This document shows, piece by piece, positions 32,677 through 43,937 of a DNA stretch of 64,000 bases. The DNA is from Silurus meridionalis (Eukaryota > Chordata > Actinopteri > Siluriformes > Siluridae): positions 23,901,126 to 23,965,125 of the forward strand of contig NC_060906.1 of assembly GCF_014805685.1 (NCBI RefSeq). Reading direction: 5' to 3'. Under the pieces are notes generated by a model. That model saw only the letters and a program-made list of their open reading frames with translations, was not told the origin of the DNA and searched no databases. Both the position numbers and the translations under genes were made by a program. Every line of letters begins with the position of its first letter. Positions within the stretch are counted from its first letter, which is position 1.

Positions 32677-34168
32677 CAACCCCAAATAAAATAAATGGGA
32701 CACTATAAAATGTAAACAAAAAACAGACAAAATTATTAGCAAATCTCATAAATCCATTTTCTATTTACAATAAAACTGAGAATATATATCATTTTAAGGT
32801 AAAAATATAAATAAATTATTTTGAATTTGATGGCTACAACACATCTCAAAAAAGTTGGGACAGGGTCATCCTTATTACTGTGTAGCATCACAGTTTAGTC
32901 TTCTGTCCGTATACATCTGGGAACTAAGAAAACCAGTTGCTGAAGTTTTGGAAGAGGAATGTTGTCTTATATGTTTTTGATACAGCATCCTTAACAGTTT
33001 TGGGTGTCCCTTGTGTTTTTTGTTTTATGATGCTCTAATTGTTTTTAAATAGTGAAAGGTCTAGACTGCAGGCAGGTCAGTTCAGCACAAAGACTCTTCT
33101 AATATGAAGTCTTGCTATTGTAATAGATGCAGCATGTAGTTAGCATTGTCTTACTCAAAAATGCAAGGCCTTTCCTGAAAAGGGTGTTTTTGAGTGGAAG
33201 AAGTTGTTGCTCTAAAACCTGTATATACCATTTAGCATTGATAGAGCCTTTCTAAATGTACAAGGTGCCCATTCCACAGGCATTAATGCACTCCGATACC
33301 ATCAGAGATGCATATTTTTTTATATTTTTTAGTCCTGATAACAAACCAAATGGTCACTCTCCTCTTTAGTCTGGAGGACATGCTGTCTATGGTTTGCCAA
33401 AATTAAAAATAAAAATTGATTCTGATCACAGCACAGTTTCCCGCTTTACCTCGGTACATTTTAAATGAGCTTTGGATCAGAAATGATGGCACCATTTCTG
33501 GATCATGTTTACGCATGCCTTCTTCTTTGCATGATAAAGATTTAATTTGCATTTGTGGATGACACAGAGAGCTGTGTTTAAAGGCAATGATTTCTGGAGG
33601 TGTTAATAAGTCCATTCAGAATCATCACTGTTTTAAATGCAGTGCTACCTCAGGGCCCGAAGATTTTCACCCTTGTTCCCCATGCACAGATTTCTCTAGA
33701 TTCTTTGATGATATTGTTTTGTTAATCATGGGATACACCTGTTTTGCAATTTGATATTTAGGAACATTATTCTGAAATTGTTTCACAATATATAGACAGT
33801 CGTTTACATATTGGTAAAACTTTTCCCATCATTGCTGCCTCTCTAAAATACACAATTTATACCTAATCATCTTACTGACCTCCTGTCAATTAGCTCTCAT
33901 TAATTGCAAAATGTTTCTCAAATTGTTTTTTTTTAATAACACTTACTTTTATTCAAATTTTTGTTGCCCCATCCCAACTATTTTGAGACATGTTGCAGCC
34001 ATCAAATTTAAAATGACCTTATTTTTCCTTAAGATGGACAGATAAGCTCATTATGAATTTCATGACTGCATTGTGAATAGAATATGGATTTGTGAGACTT
34101 GCACATCATTGGATTCTGTTTTTATTTGCATTTTACACAGCATCTAAACTTTTTTATAATTGGGGTTA
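32677..34168 (-). mobile_element. Tc1-like transposon (second family), full span
   Basis: TIRs of about 190 bp face each other. The left begins CAACCCCAAATAAAATAAAT after TA at 32675-32676; the right ends ATAATTGGGGTTA before TA at 34169-34170. The inner parts also pair: GAATTTGATGGCTACAACAC with its inverse near 34000. The span of 1,492 bp is normal for Tc1-like elements. The related element at 50545-51415 lies in the opposite direction. Confidence 0.88.
32870..33800 (-). pseudogene. Tc1-like transposase (second family), decayed
   Basis: The - strand keeps recognisable blocks: MYRGKAGNCAVIRINF (around the first catalytic Asp, which is lost through a small deletion), text for HVLQTKEE near 33350-33375, a tryptophan/glycine-rich turn, and decayed text for the Asn-Ala region. 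There are many stops and shifts, so it is far older than the copy at 21.7 kb. Confidence 0.7.
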
Positions 34169-34194
34169 TACCATCAGGTGAATGTCTTTCAATT

Positions 34195-34612
34195 TCCTAG
34201 GGTTTTTGTCAAGTCAAGAGATTACTATGGAGGTTGTGGACATGTTTTTGGGGGGTTTTGGCAGCTCAAGGGAGTACTGTGTAAAGAGGGGACATGGTCT
34301 GTTTTTTTTTTGTCAAGTCAAAGGGGTACTGTTGAGTGTGGGGACATGGTTTTTAAAGGTTGTCAAGTCAAGAGGGTACTGTGGAGTGAGGGGGCATGGT
34401 TTTAGGGCTTTTGTAAAGTCAAAGGGGTACAGTGGAGGGTGGGGACATGGTTTTTGGGTTTTTTTAAGTCAAGGGGGTACTCTGGAGGGTGGGGACATGG
34501 TTTTTGAATTTTTGACAAGTCAAGAGGGTACTGTGGAGGGTGGAAACCTGGTTTTTGGATTTTTGACAAATCAAGGGGGTACTGTGGAGGGTGGGGACAT
34601 GATTTATCAAGA
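34195..34612 (+). repeat. ~58-bp minisatellite, about 7 copies
   Basis: Each unit has GTCAAGTCAAGGGGGTACTG, then GGAGGGTGGGGACATGGTTT and a T-rich spacer. It begins right after the end of the Tc1-like element. Frames that stay open here (34182-34754 +) are by-products. Confidence 0.88.
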
Positions 34613-35704
34613 ATCTGCAGCAATGAGGAATTTAACTGCAATTTGTACAACCAATCATTGGAGGCTCACAATAGTGAATCTCTTCACACAAATTCACACA
34701 AAGGCTGGAAATGCGAGATATAAATATTTTCCCGGACTAATTGGATTTTCATGAACACCATATTTTTTCCGTAATGTGTGTAATCAAAATCCAGAGTGTC
34801 ACATCAAGCCCATTTTTAGTTACACTTCAACCCTCGGCAGACCCACTGCGAGTGAACTGCAGGTGTGTGTCTGAATGCGAGTCATGAAACTCCAGCACAG
34901 AAATGATTTCTGCGTCTCTGCCATGTTTAATTGTGGCACATTCGGAACAGAGGCCGCCTGCCAAAACCCATTTATTTTAAGCCGGCGCTGCTGTTATAGC
35001 GGAAAGAAAAAGAAAGAAAAAAACTACTCCTCCACATCCTCCTCCATCCCCAAGCTTGTGTACACATTCTTCCAGGCCATTATTTACTCAGCTCCAGCGT
35101 TATAGCCTGGATAAATTTGCTTTGCCAGTGAGTGCTCGAGCAGAGCGAACTCAAATCACGCTGATTCTGCTCAGCTATAAAAATTCATCCACAGGCCTGC
35201 GAAGTTGAGGCGCACACATTAACATGTTGATTTGGAGGTTCGATTGGATGTAAGTCATAATGTTATTGAAAACTTGTCCTGCAATGTTCATAAAAAAATG
35301 ACAACAAAACTGCTGCAGTTCTACAGGCATGACAGCTCGAGGGAAAGGCATGTGCATCCTGCAAGAGAGCTGAAATGGAGGAAAGCTTTGCAAACGTCGA
35401 TTCAATCAAGCACAGGTGATAATGTGAGCCAGGTTGAAAAATCACTTTTATATGATGCTACATGAAAATAAATGAATCTAGAAAGATCTGAAATGAAATG
35501 AATTATCCAAAATAAAATTAAATATGCCTTCTTGCATTTAATTATACCAATTAAATTCTTGAATTCTTTTTAGATAAATTGTTACAAAATATAATAAATA
35601 ATTTTGCCTGGATTTTGAGGAAAACCAACAAGTTTAAGTATCTCAGTTACTCCTGGGCATTTTTAAAGCATTTTTTGTTTATGCGATATTAATTACAGTT
35701 ACAT
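34613..35704. other. Single-copy-looking non-coding
   Basis: No repeat signature. 34870-35230 is of balanced composition. No exon with believable splice context. Confidence 0.35.
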
Positions 35705-36690
35705 TTATTGCATTTGAAACGCTCTTATCCAGAGCTGTTTGTTCAAATCCCCTAGTGGTGTATTTTCTTTGTTCAGGTCCCCTAGTGGTGTATTTTCTTT
35801 GTTTAGGTCCCCTAGTGGTGTATTTTCTTTATTCAGGTCCTCTAGTGATGTATTTTCTTTGTTCAGGTCCTCTAGTGGTGTATTTTCTTTGTTCAGGTCC
35901 CCTAGTGGTGTATTTTCTTTGTCCAGGTCCCCTAGTGGTGTATTTTCTTTGTCCAGGTCCTCTGGTGGTGTATTTTTTTTGTTCAGTTCCTCCAGTGGTG
36001 TGTTTTCTTTGTTCAGGTCCTCTAGTGGTGTATTTTCTTTGTTCAGGTCCCCTAGTGGTGTATAAGGTTTGTTCAGACCTCTTAGCGAGGTATATGGTTT
36101 GTTTTGGTCCCCTAGTGGTGTATATGAATTGTTCATAAACCCAAGTGGTGTATATTGTTTGTTCAGACCCCCTAGTGGTGTATAAGGTTTGTTCAGACCT
36201 CTTAGCGAGTTATACGGTTTGTTTTGGTCCCCTAGTGGTGTATATGAATTGTTAATAAACCCAAGTGGTGTATATTGTTTGTTCAAACCCCCTAGTGGTG
36301 TATATGGTTTGTTCAGACCCCCTAGTCATGTCGATGGTTTATTTAGACCCTGCTTGTTGTGTAGATAATTTGTTCAGTTTGACTAATAGTGTAGATAGTT
36401 TGTTCAGACCCCCTAGTGGTGTAGATGAGCTGTTCAGGTTTACTAGTCGTGATTATGGATTGTTAAGGCTCCTTAGTAACCGTGTAAGTAATTTGTTCAA
36501 TCCCCACAAGTAGTGTAGATAGTTTGCTCAGGTTGCCTGGTTGTGTAAATGGTGAGGTAAATGATTTGTTTAAACCCCCTTTGTGATGTAGATGATTTGT
36601 TCAGATTGGCTAGAGGTATAAATGGGTTTTTCAGACCCCCCTAATGGGGTAAATGATTTATCCAGGCCCCTACTGGTGTTTAAAACTAGC
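35705..36690 (+). repeat. 30-bp minisatellite, about 32 copies
   Basis: The unit is CCCCTAGTGGTGTATTTTCT plus TTGTTCAGGT (30 bp). The first third is nearly uniform; later units change to GTATATGG-type variants and decay toward 36680. A four-unit block at 36060-36179 is repeated at 36180-36299, giving a 120-bp higher-order repeat. The period of ten codons keeps frames open on both strands (193 codons on -, 127 on +). There are no unique spacers, so it is not CRISPR-like. Confidence 0.92.
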
Positions 36691-37318
36691 TTCCATAAAA
36701 GAAATAACACCACATGAACAAAGTTATATATCATCTTTCAAAGTATTTATGTACCAGCATGTGTCTGATTGTTGAGAAACACTGAATAACTGAAAAGGTG
36801 TGTTACCTTGGAACGTGGAATTCAAGACATACATGTACAAGTACACATCTGTCCATTCCTATAAATGAGTAATCATTGGTATGCAGGGCTTGTATTTTAG
36901 GAAGCGAGACTTCTGAACCAAAGGGTTATTGTGAGACATGACTCACGCTCATGGACACACTCACAATCACAAACTCACATACACGAAAACATACACAAGG
37001 ACTGTAAATAGATAAAGTTCAGAATGCAAGGTTCTGTATGAAATCGTACAAAAGAGTATTTTTTTTTTGTTGGGAAAGGAAATCAAGCAGAACACTTGGA
37101 TGAACCTAAGAACCTCTAATTTATTCATTAAATCGTTAATGTTCTATTGTTGCTAAGAACACGCATTGTATTAAGAAGCTCTAGGTATTCATTTAAGACA
37201 TTAAAAGAATAAGGAGAAATCATGTTTATTCTTTTTGTAGCACATTACCATAAAGTGGTAAGGATTGTCTGTGTGTGGCAAAGACATCATTATAATAATA
37301 TTAAGGGGTAATTTTCCG
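36691..37318. other. Non-coding, nothing recognised
   Basis: AT-rich spacer. Nothing recognised. Confidence 0.35.
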
Positions 37319-37538
37319 TAATTGCTCTATTGATTCTCCACAGTTGTATTTATGCACTTCCAAAAAATTTACCTTTTTAATAAACCAGAACATGATCCTA
37401 ATCTTGAGCAAAACACTGACAGGGACCACAGAAGGACACATTTTATACAATGAGCTTTTACACAAGTGATAATTGGCACTAATTAGGAATTAGCTGGTGA
37501 CAGTAATGTGACCCTGAGTGCTGGGATCAGATGACGTG
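37319..37538. repeat. 220-bp duplicated segment, copy A
   Basis: From TGCTCTATTGATTCTCCACA to GATCAGATGACGTGCA this matches 38938-39155 with only a few differences (TTCTCCACA versus TTCTTCACA, GAACATGATCC versus GAACCTGATCC, AATTAGCTGG versus AATCAGCTGG). Confidence 0.95.
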
Positions 37539-37697
37539 CACCACAGGAGATCATCCGTATTCGTGATGTTTTGACTCTGGATGCCCTCCCCATTTATCCA
37601 GGCTTGGGACCGGCACTAAGAGTGCACTGGCTTGTGCAACCCTAATGGCTGGGGTCGGTGAGAGCGCCGCATCCTAACCACTAGACCACCAGGGAAC
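37539..37697 (-). repeat. tRNA-Glu-like SINE, internally deleted
   Basis: The - strand starts with GTTCCCTGGTGGTCTAGTGG and TTAGGATGCGGCGCTCTCAC, which is very close to the 5' half of tRNA-Glu (A-box included). The shared body (GCACAAGCCAGTGCACTCTT) follows, with an internal deletion before GATCTCCTGTGG. It is the only copy here with the full head. Confidence 0.88.
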
Positions 37698-37824
37698 TAG
37701 TTCCTGTCTATAATATGCTGTGTTTAAACTCCAAGGTCTCCAAGTTCAAGCGAAGATTTCATGCTACTGCATTCAAAGTCATCCTAACAAGTATTGGCAC
37801 ATATAGTCCAGCCCTCATCCACAT

Positions 37825-37827
<3 letters not shown>

Positions 37828-37894
<67 letters not shown>

Positions 37895-37931
37895 TGCCAA
37901 TTATCATATATATATATATATATATATAAAA
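37828..37931. repeat. (TA)n microsatellites
   Basis: Two TA runs (about 37829-37889 and 37906-37929) separated by ATTAATGCCAATTATC. Confidence 0.95.
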
Positions 37932-38809
37932 ACATAAGGGCAGAAAAGCAGTAAGTAAGCAGTAAGTAGATGAAAAGTGCATCAGATGGTTGAATGCCCT
38001 TCATTTGTCCCTCTGCAACAACAAACATCAAGGCTTTTAAAATGGGAACAAACAGGATCTCTATCGTCCTCCCCGGTGGCAAGAATGCATCAGAATAACA
38101 GAGTGAAGCAATAACACAAAGCATGAACTGAGAAAAAATAATGGACACGAAAGAAAAAAGGAGAGTGTTTACACTGAGCTGATCTTCCTGTGGCGAATTT
38201 AGTCTTGAAAAGGAAAAAAATGTGATTGTCTTTCTTTCTTTTTTCTTTTTTAATTACTGCACATTCATTTCTCTGTCCTTTTTTTATTTCTTTTTGTCTT
38301 TCTATATTTTTATTCTGTTCCTTCCTATCTCTTTTTCATGGTGTCCCTCAGGTCAGTATGCTGGGCCTGGTGTCATTACAAAGAAGAAGAAAAGAAGAGA
38401 AGAAAGAACAAAAGGATAAAATAAATGGAAGGACGTGTCAGATCATCAGAATCAAGCATGTATGTTTGCCATAAATCCCCCAATGCGCTGGAACTTGTAA
38501 TTGCAGTGGGAATTACAAAGTCAGTCTCCATGATCAGGGCCCTGAGATTAAACTGTGAATCTCAGATGAAACGGAGGAATATAATTAAGGACAAACTCAT
38601 TCAGTCATGTGAGCAGATACGTGTTTGACAGGGTCATGTGACTTGGTAGTAGAGGCTGATAGACTCTGATTTTGACAGCTGGGGTATGAAATATAGATAA
38701 AGCTATTAAATTACCAAACAATCCATAATTAGAATATTATATCCTTACACAGTTTCAGTGGAGGCTGATTATAAAGTCTGCGTTGGTCTGAGAAGAATAA
38801 ATGTTCTAG
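37932..38809. other. Non-coding, nothing recognised
   Basis: T-rich patch at 38225-38330. No gene signature. Confidence 0.35.
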
Positions 38810-39715
38810 GATACTTTAGGGGCAGAAGCACTGGGACACCTGTTTGTTCCAGCCATATGTGGATCTTCTACAAACTGTTAGCACAAAGTAGGTGGTACAC
38901 AATTGTATAGGACGTCTTTGGTGCTATAGCATTAAGTGCTCTATTGATTCTTCACAGTTGTATTTATGCACTTCCAAAAAATTTACCTTTTTAATAAACC
39001 AGAACCTGATCCTAATCTTGAGCAAAACACTGACAGGGACCACAGAAGGACACATTTTATACAATGAGCTTTTACACAAGTGATAATTGGCACTAATTAG
39101 GAATCAGCTGGTGACAGTAATGTGACCCTGAGTGCTGGGATCAGATGACGTGCAGTGGCTGATGGGTGATGTAGTTCCTGTCTATAATTATACTTTCTTT
39201 CGGCTTCTCCCATTAGGGGTCGCCACAGCAGATCATCCGTATTCCTGATCCGCATGTTCGATTTGGCACATGTTTTGACTCTGTATGCACTTCCTAACGC
39301 AACCCTTCCCATTTATCCGGGCTTGGGACCAGCACTAACAGTGGCACTGGCTTGTGCAACCCTAATGGCTGGGGTCGGTTCCCTGTAGCATCTGTAGCAT
39401 TAATTTTTCCCTTCACTTGATGAAGATCTGCTTTCCATGAGTTGAAAGATGTGGAAAAACTCCTACAATAAACCCTATTGAACACCTTTGGGATGATTAT
39501 GAATGCTGACTGCACCCCAGACCTCCTCACCACCTCACCTACATCAGTACCTGACTTCACAAACACCATTGTAGATAAATAAATCTCTGCAAAATCTAGT
39601 GGAACATCTTCCCAGAAGAGTGGAGCTCATTATAAGAGCAAATCGAGACTTAATGTGGAATGGGATGTCAAAAAGCGCAGGTGTCCACAAACTTTTGGCC
39701 AAAATCAAAGCCAGG
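38810..39715 (+). mobile_element. Tc1-derived miniature element, copy 10, split by insertion
   Basis: The left part 38810-38935 ends at GGTGCTATAGCATTAA. The right part resumes at 39390-39400 with TAGCATTAATTTTTCCCTTC and runs to CCACAAACTTTTGGCC. The repeated TAGCATTAA on both sides of the 460-bp insert looks like a target-site duplication. Confidence 0.82.
38936..39395 (-). mobile_element. Inserted unit: SINE plus 220-bp flank, copy B
   Basis: On the - strand the order is: tRNA-Glu-like SINE (39395 to about 39190, head truncated, RTE-type tail GGAGAAGCCGAAAGAAAG intact), then the segment homologous to 37319-37538. The unit is bracketed by TAGCATTAA. This order is what a retrotransposed SINE transcript reading through into its 3' flank would leave. 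Confidence 0.7.
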
Positions 39716-40545
39716 GTAGTAACAGTATCTCTGCTTCTTCACATCACTCCACCGTTGATTATTTTCTTATGACAGCATGTGTTTTATTGCTTCAAAATCT
39801 AACCAAATGATGCTTCGGTGTGAAGAAGTCACCCTTCCCTTAATCCTCATCTTCATCTTCGTTGAATGACCATCTCTGTTCCTGCTCTACCTGAAGATGA
39901 ATGCACCTCAGCATGTGTTCAAAACAAAGTCTTTCCTTGCGACCGTGAAAACGAGCCATCCGATCTCTCTGTTCCAGAGCGTTCTCTTTTTCCCTCCGTC
40001 TCCATCGTTCACGCTCGGCTTGCGCTTCTTATTTGCGCGGCGTTTGCTCGGGCGCCGTAGCCGCGAGGGACGTTTCCTTGCTTTAAGCACCAGTGTGAAG
40101 TAATGAGATAGAGAAACAGCTTTCTTCTCTAATGTCTACTCGCCAATACAAATGCTCCACAGGGATTTGGAGGCTATTATCTTTAATATCCTGATAAGTA
40201 CCATGGAAGGGATAAAAAAATAGAAAAAGAAAAAAAAAAGAGTTACGAAAAGAGTGGAAACATCTCCAGTTTGATGAGGAGACAGAAGTGAAGCGAGATG
40301 GAAAAGAATTAAGTTAGCACTCGAGATATAAATATCTGGAAATACAAAAATACAAATACAAATTGAGAATGTGTTCCTCAGTGCCTACGAGCGTTAGCAT
40401 TAGCAGCACTAAATACCACAGTCGTGCTGTTTTTTTCTTTTCTTTCGTTCGGGGCTACAGATGGAACAATGGGATTCATTAAAAATAGAAATGATGTGTG
40501 GCCCAGTCAATGGTATCTTTTCTCCAGCAGTGTGTCCCCTCTGGG

Positions 40546-40547
<2 letters not shown>
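39716..40547. other. Single-copy-looking non-coding
   Basis: Contains an A-rich patch at 40215-40240. Short open frames at 39866-40103 overlap on both strands and show no domain. Confidence 0.35.

Positions 40548-40601
<54 letters not shown>
40548..40601 (+). repeat. (CA)n microsatellite
   Basis: About 26 CA units. Confidence 0.97.
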
Positions 40602-40604
<3 letters not shown>

Positions 40605-40810
40605 ATATCAATTTTCAGCACGTTGACATTTAAAATGAGATTCTCAGTGAGATAATGTCATGTATACCACAGTACGCTGGATTTTTATTGGTCTGCGTTA
40701 TTTTTATACATCAGCACCGAAAAACTGGGGCTGTAAACTACCACAAAGTGATATTAATGTGTGATTGTTTCTAAAGTAACGGCTTATTTACAGAGACTTT
40801 ATATAAAATG

Positions 40811-41263
<453 letters not shown>

Positions 41264-41509
41264 GTATCTTCAGTTTTCCTAAAGCAGTTGTGGTTATTAT
41301 TAGTCAGCTGTGTAATGTACTTTATAAGCAGTGTATAAGTGAAGGTGATACTGCAGGTGTAGATCAGTGGTACAGGATGTTGGTGCACAATGTAAATGGC
41401 CCAAGGTGAAGCTGAGAGCATTAGAATGATGTAAGTGCTCACACCAAGCAGATTATCAAGTTCATTTCTAGCGCTTTTCACAACGGACATTGTCTCAAAG
41501 CAGCTCTTT
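41264..41509. other. Non-coding with retro-tail fragment
   Basis: 41463-41508 on the - strand matches the AGCTGCTTTGAGACAATGTC 3' terminus of the 20.1-20.9 kb element. The rest is unrecognised. Confidence 0.5.
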
Positions 41510-41692
41510 CAGTGACAGACTGCTACATCCTAAGTGTCTAAAGGAGTGAAACCGAAGGTCTTTTCTCCCTGCTGCTATTCGACTTTACAGTCAGAGCTGC
41601 CCAGTGAACCAGGTGCCATAATACACACTGTTTATACTGTTTCTTTACTGTGCAATAACAATAAAGTTTTTGTGCCATAACAATTGTGCAAT
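41510..41692 (+). mobile_element. Non-LTR element 3' UTR fragment
   Basis: GACAGACTGCTACATCCTAA, GTGTCTAAAGGAGTGAAACC, CCATAATACACACTGTTTAT and TACTGTGCAATAACAATAAA are the sequence order of a common fish LINE 3' end (recalled). The matching end of the 3' UTR, CCCACTGTGAGACAAATAAA, appears only after the adjacent minisatellite, at 41918-41937. Confidence 0.6.
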
Positions 41693-41915
41693 AACGCCAT
41701 TTAAAACTGTAATAACTCCATTTACTACTGTATTAACACCATTAAAAACTTCAAAAGCACCATTTAAAACTGCAATACCACCATTTACTACTGTAATAAC
41801 ACCATTTAAAACTATAATAACACCATTTTCAACTGTAATAACACCATTTAAAACTATAATAACACCATTTTCAACTATAAAAACACCATTTAAAACTGCA
41901 ATAACACCGAGATTT
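41693..41915 (+). repeat. 21-bp minisatellite, about 10.5 copies
   Basis: The unit is ATAACACCATTTAAAACTGT plus A, alternating with ACTACTG and TTCAACTG variants, so a 42-bp doublet is visible in the second half. It is flanked on both sides by parts of one LINE 3' UTR. Confidence 0.92.
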
Positions 41916-42129
41916 TCCCACTGTGAGACAAATAAAGGTATTTTATTTTATCTTATTTCATCTTTAAAGAAAGTAAAAATCATAGATCAAAACATTTTCA
42001 TATAAGTGAATTATGTGTGTTATGTGATGAAGCCTGAGGCGGACATCAAGGATGACATCAAGAGTGTTATTATAAATCTTTAAAACAATACAAAACACCA
42101 GAGCGAGAGATATCATGAGCATGTTTACT
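41916..42129. other. LINE 3' end and retro-tail fragment
   Basis: 41916-41968 finishes the LINE 3' end with (TTTTATCTTA)-type tail. 42040-42120 resembles part of the 43.9-44.5 kb element (ACATCAAGAGTGTTATTATA). Confidence 0.5.
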
Positions 42130-42708
42130 CTGTACTCACATCCAAGCTCCTTCCAGCCAATCTCAATCCACTGTTCACACCTGAACTCCTTCCAGCCAAT
42201 CACAATCCACTATTAACATCTGAATTCCTTCCAGCCAATCACAATCCACTATTCACACCTGAACTCCTTCCAGCCAATCTCAATCCACTATTAACATCTG
42301 AACTCCTTCCAGCCAATCACAATCCACTATTCACACCTGAACTCCTTCCAGCCAATCACAATCCACTATTAACATCTGAACTCCTTCCAGCCAATCACAA
42401 TCCATTATTAACATCTGAACTCCTTCCAGCCAATCACAATCCACTATTCACATCTGAATTCCTTCCAGCCAATCACAATCCACTATTCACACCTGAACTC
42501 CTTCCAGCCAATCACAATCCACTGTTCACACCTAAACTCCTTCCAGCCAATCACGATCCACTATTAACATCTGAACTCCTTCCAGCCAATCACAATCCAC
42601 AATCCACATCTGAATTCCTTCCAGCCAATCACAATCTACTATTCACAAATGAACTCCTTCCAGCCAATAACAATCCACTGTTCACACCTAAACTCCTTCC
42701 AGCCGCAC
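42130..42708 (+). repeat. 39-bp minisatellite with CCAAT core, ~14.5 copies
   Basis: The unit is CCTTCCAGCCAATCACAATC plus CACTATTCACACCTGAACT. Main variants are TTCACACC and TTAACATC in an irregular order. Nearly every unit keeps AGCCAATCA (a few AATCT or AATAA), which fits the NF-Y consensus RRCCAATSR. Confidence 0.95.
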
Positions 42709-42734
42709 TGACCAGCAGATTAATAATCAGATCT

Positions 42735-43290
42735 TTTTCTTCTTAGAGCGTGTCCCATTATTGGTCTCCACAGTGGATCATCCGTCTCCATACCCCCCTG
42801 TCCTCTACATCTGCCTCTTTCAACCCAACTACCTGCATGTCTTCCCTCAACACATCCATAAACCTCCTCCTTGTTCTTCCTCTTTTCCTCCTTCCTCGTG
42901 GCTCCATCCTCAGCATTCTCCTACTGATATACCCCATGTCCCTCCTCTGAACATGTCCAAACCATCTCAATCTCACCTCCCTCACCTTGTCTCCAAAACG
43001 TCCTACATGCGCTGTCCCTCTAATAAACTCATTTCTATTTATGTCCATTGTCGTCACTCCCAATGAACATCTCAACATCTTCAGCTCTGCTACCTCCAGC
43101 TCCACCTCCTGTCTTTTACTCAATGCCACTGTCTCTAATCCATACAACATCTCAGGTCTCACCACAGTCCTATAAACTTTCCTTTCACTCACAGATACTC
43201 TTCTATCACAAATCACTCCTGCTATCACTCTTCTCCACCCACTCCACCCTGCCTGCACTCTTTTCTTCACTTCGCTAACACACTCTCCAT
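42735..43290 (-). pseudogene. RTE-like LINE 3' fragment, 170 codons open
   Basis: The - strand holds an uninterrupted 170-codon C-terminal segment: KKRVQAGWSGWRR, TVVRPEMLYGLETVALSKRQ, the LRWFGHVQRRDMGYISRR block and a MIHCGDQ end. The 3' UTR terminates near 42735 but has lost the usual CGGCTTCTCC text. It is 5' truncated. It is the best-preserved C-terminus of the family here, although the RT core is missing. Confidence 0.87.
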
Positions 43291-43724
43291 TACTTTGAAT
43301 TAACAGTCATATACATGGTGTATATTAAATATACGCTGTAGTCGTTGGAAAAATCTCAGTCGTGAGAGTGCAATAACTCACCCCAGGCCATGCTGTTATA
43401 CATAAACAGTGCACTTTAGGGGGTTAATAGTATTCAGCTTGCATTATTTTCATGTGAATACTCAGCACAACCTGGAGGGTGATATTTAAAGTCCTCCTTT
43501 TAATGTTAGAAATGCTGGTCGTGTTTATTAGAAAGGCAGGCAGATAAATCCACAAAATGTGAAGCAGGTTCGAGGTCAAAACAGGCGAGGGTTGGGGGCG
43601 ATCTACAAACAGAACAAACAAGTACAGACAGGCTTGAAAGAAAAGCCAGATTGAGTGTATTGTGCGTGAGAGACACAAATGATACACCTGGTATAAATAT
43701 ACACACAAATCAAAAGAATGTTGC
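43291..43724. other. Non-coding, nothing recognised
   Basis: No signature that I can support. Confidence 0.35.
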
Positions 43725-43820
43725 TGGTATTGTAGCTTAGTGGGTAATGCATTGGACCTTGGATCCATAGGTCATGAGTTTGAATCCCAGACACATCGAG
43801 CTGCCCCTCCTCATCCCCTG
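43725..43820 (+). repeat. tRNA-derived SINE head (family A)
   Basis: GTAGCTTAGTGGGTAATGCA, CATGAGTTTGAATCCCAG, then truncated after CCCCTGAGCAAGAGC, directly joined to mariner sequence. Confidence 0.75.
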
Positions 43821-43937
43821 AGCAAGAGCTGTGAGATCCACATGATCTCCCTTCCGCACTCGCCAGATTCGGCTCCTGCGGACTTCGTCCTCTTCCTGAA
43901 AATGAAGATCCGGCTCAAAGGTCACTGTTTTGACAAG
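43821..43937 (+). pseudogene. Mariner transposase C-terminal fragment
   Basis: The frame from about 43850 reads LPHSPDSAPADFVLFLKMKI and then RLKGHCFD. This is the block of mariner transposases that holds the third Asp of the DD34D triad. Only this 100-bp piece is present, fused at its left to a SINE and at its right to a retro-tail. Confidence 0.8.

Noticed and set aside
35705..36690. CRISPR-like array of 30-bp repeats
   Set aside because: There are no unique spacers between repeats, units decay in a gradient, and the context is vertebrate repeat DNA.
37655..37697. tRNA-Glu gene on the - strand
   Set aside because: Only the 5' half matches. It continues into a SINE body with no tRNA 3' half or acceptor stem.
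42758..43270. Functional host gene from the 170-codon - strand frame
   Set aside because: It matches the C-terminal part of the RTE-like LINE seen at four other places and ends in that element's 3' UTR.
43725..43800. tRNA gene suggested by GTAGCTTAGTGGGTAATGCA and a B-box
   Set aside because: No clover-leaf closes, and the downstream text is the SINE body seen in ten other copies.
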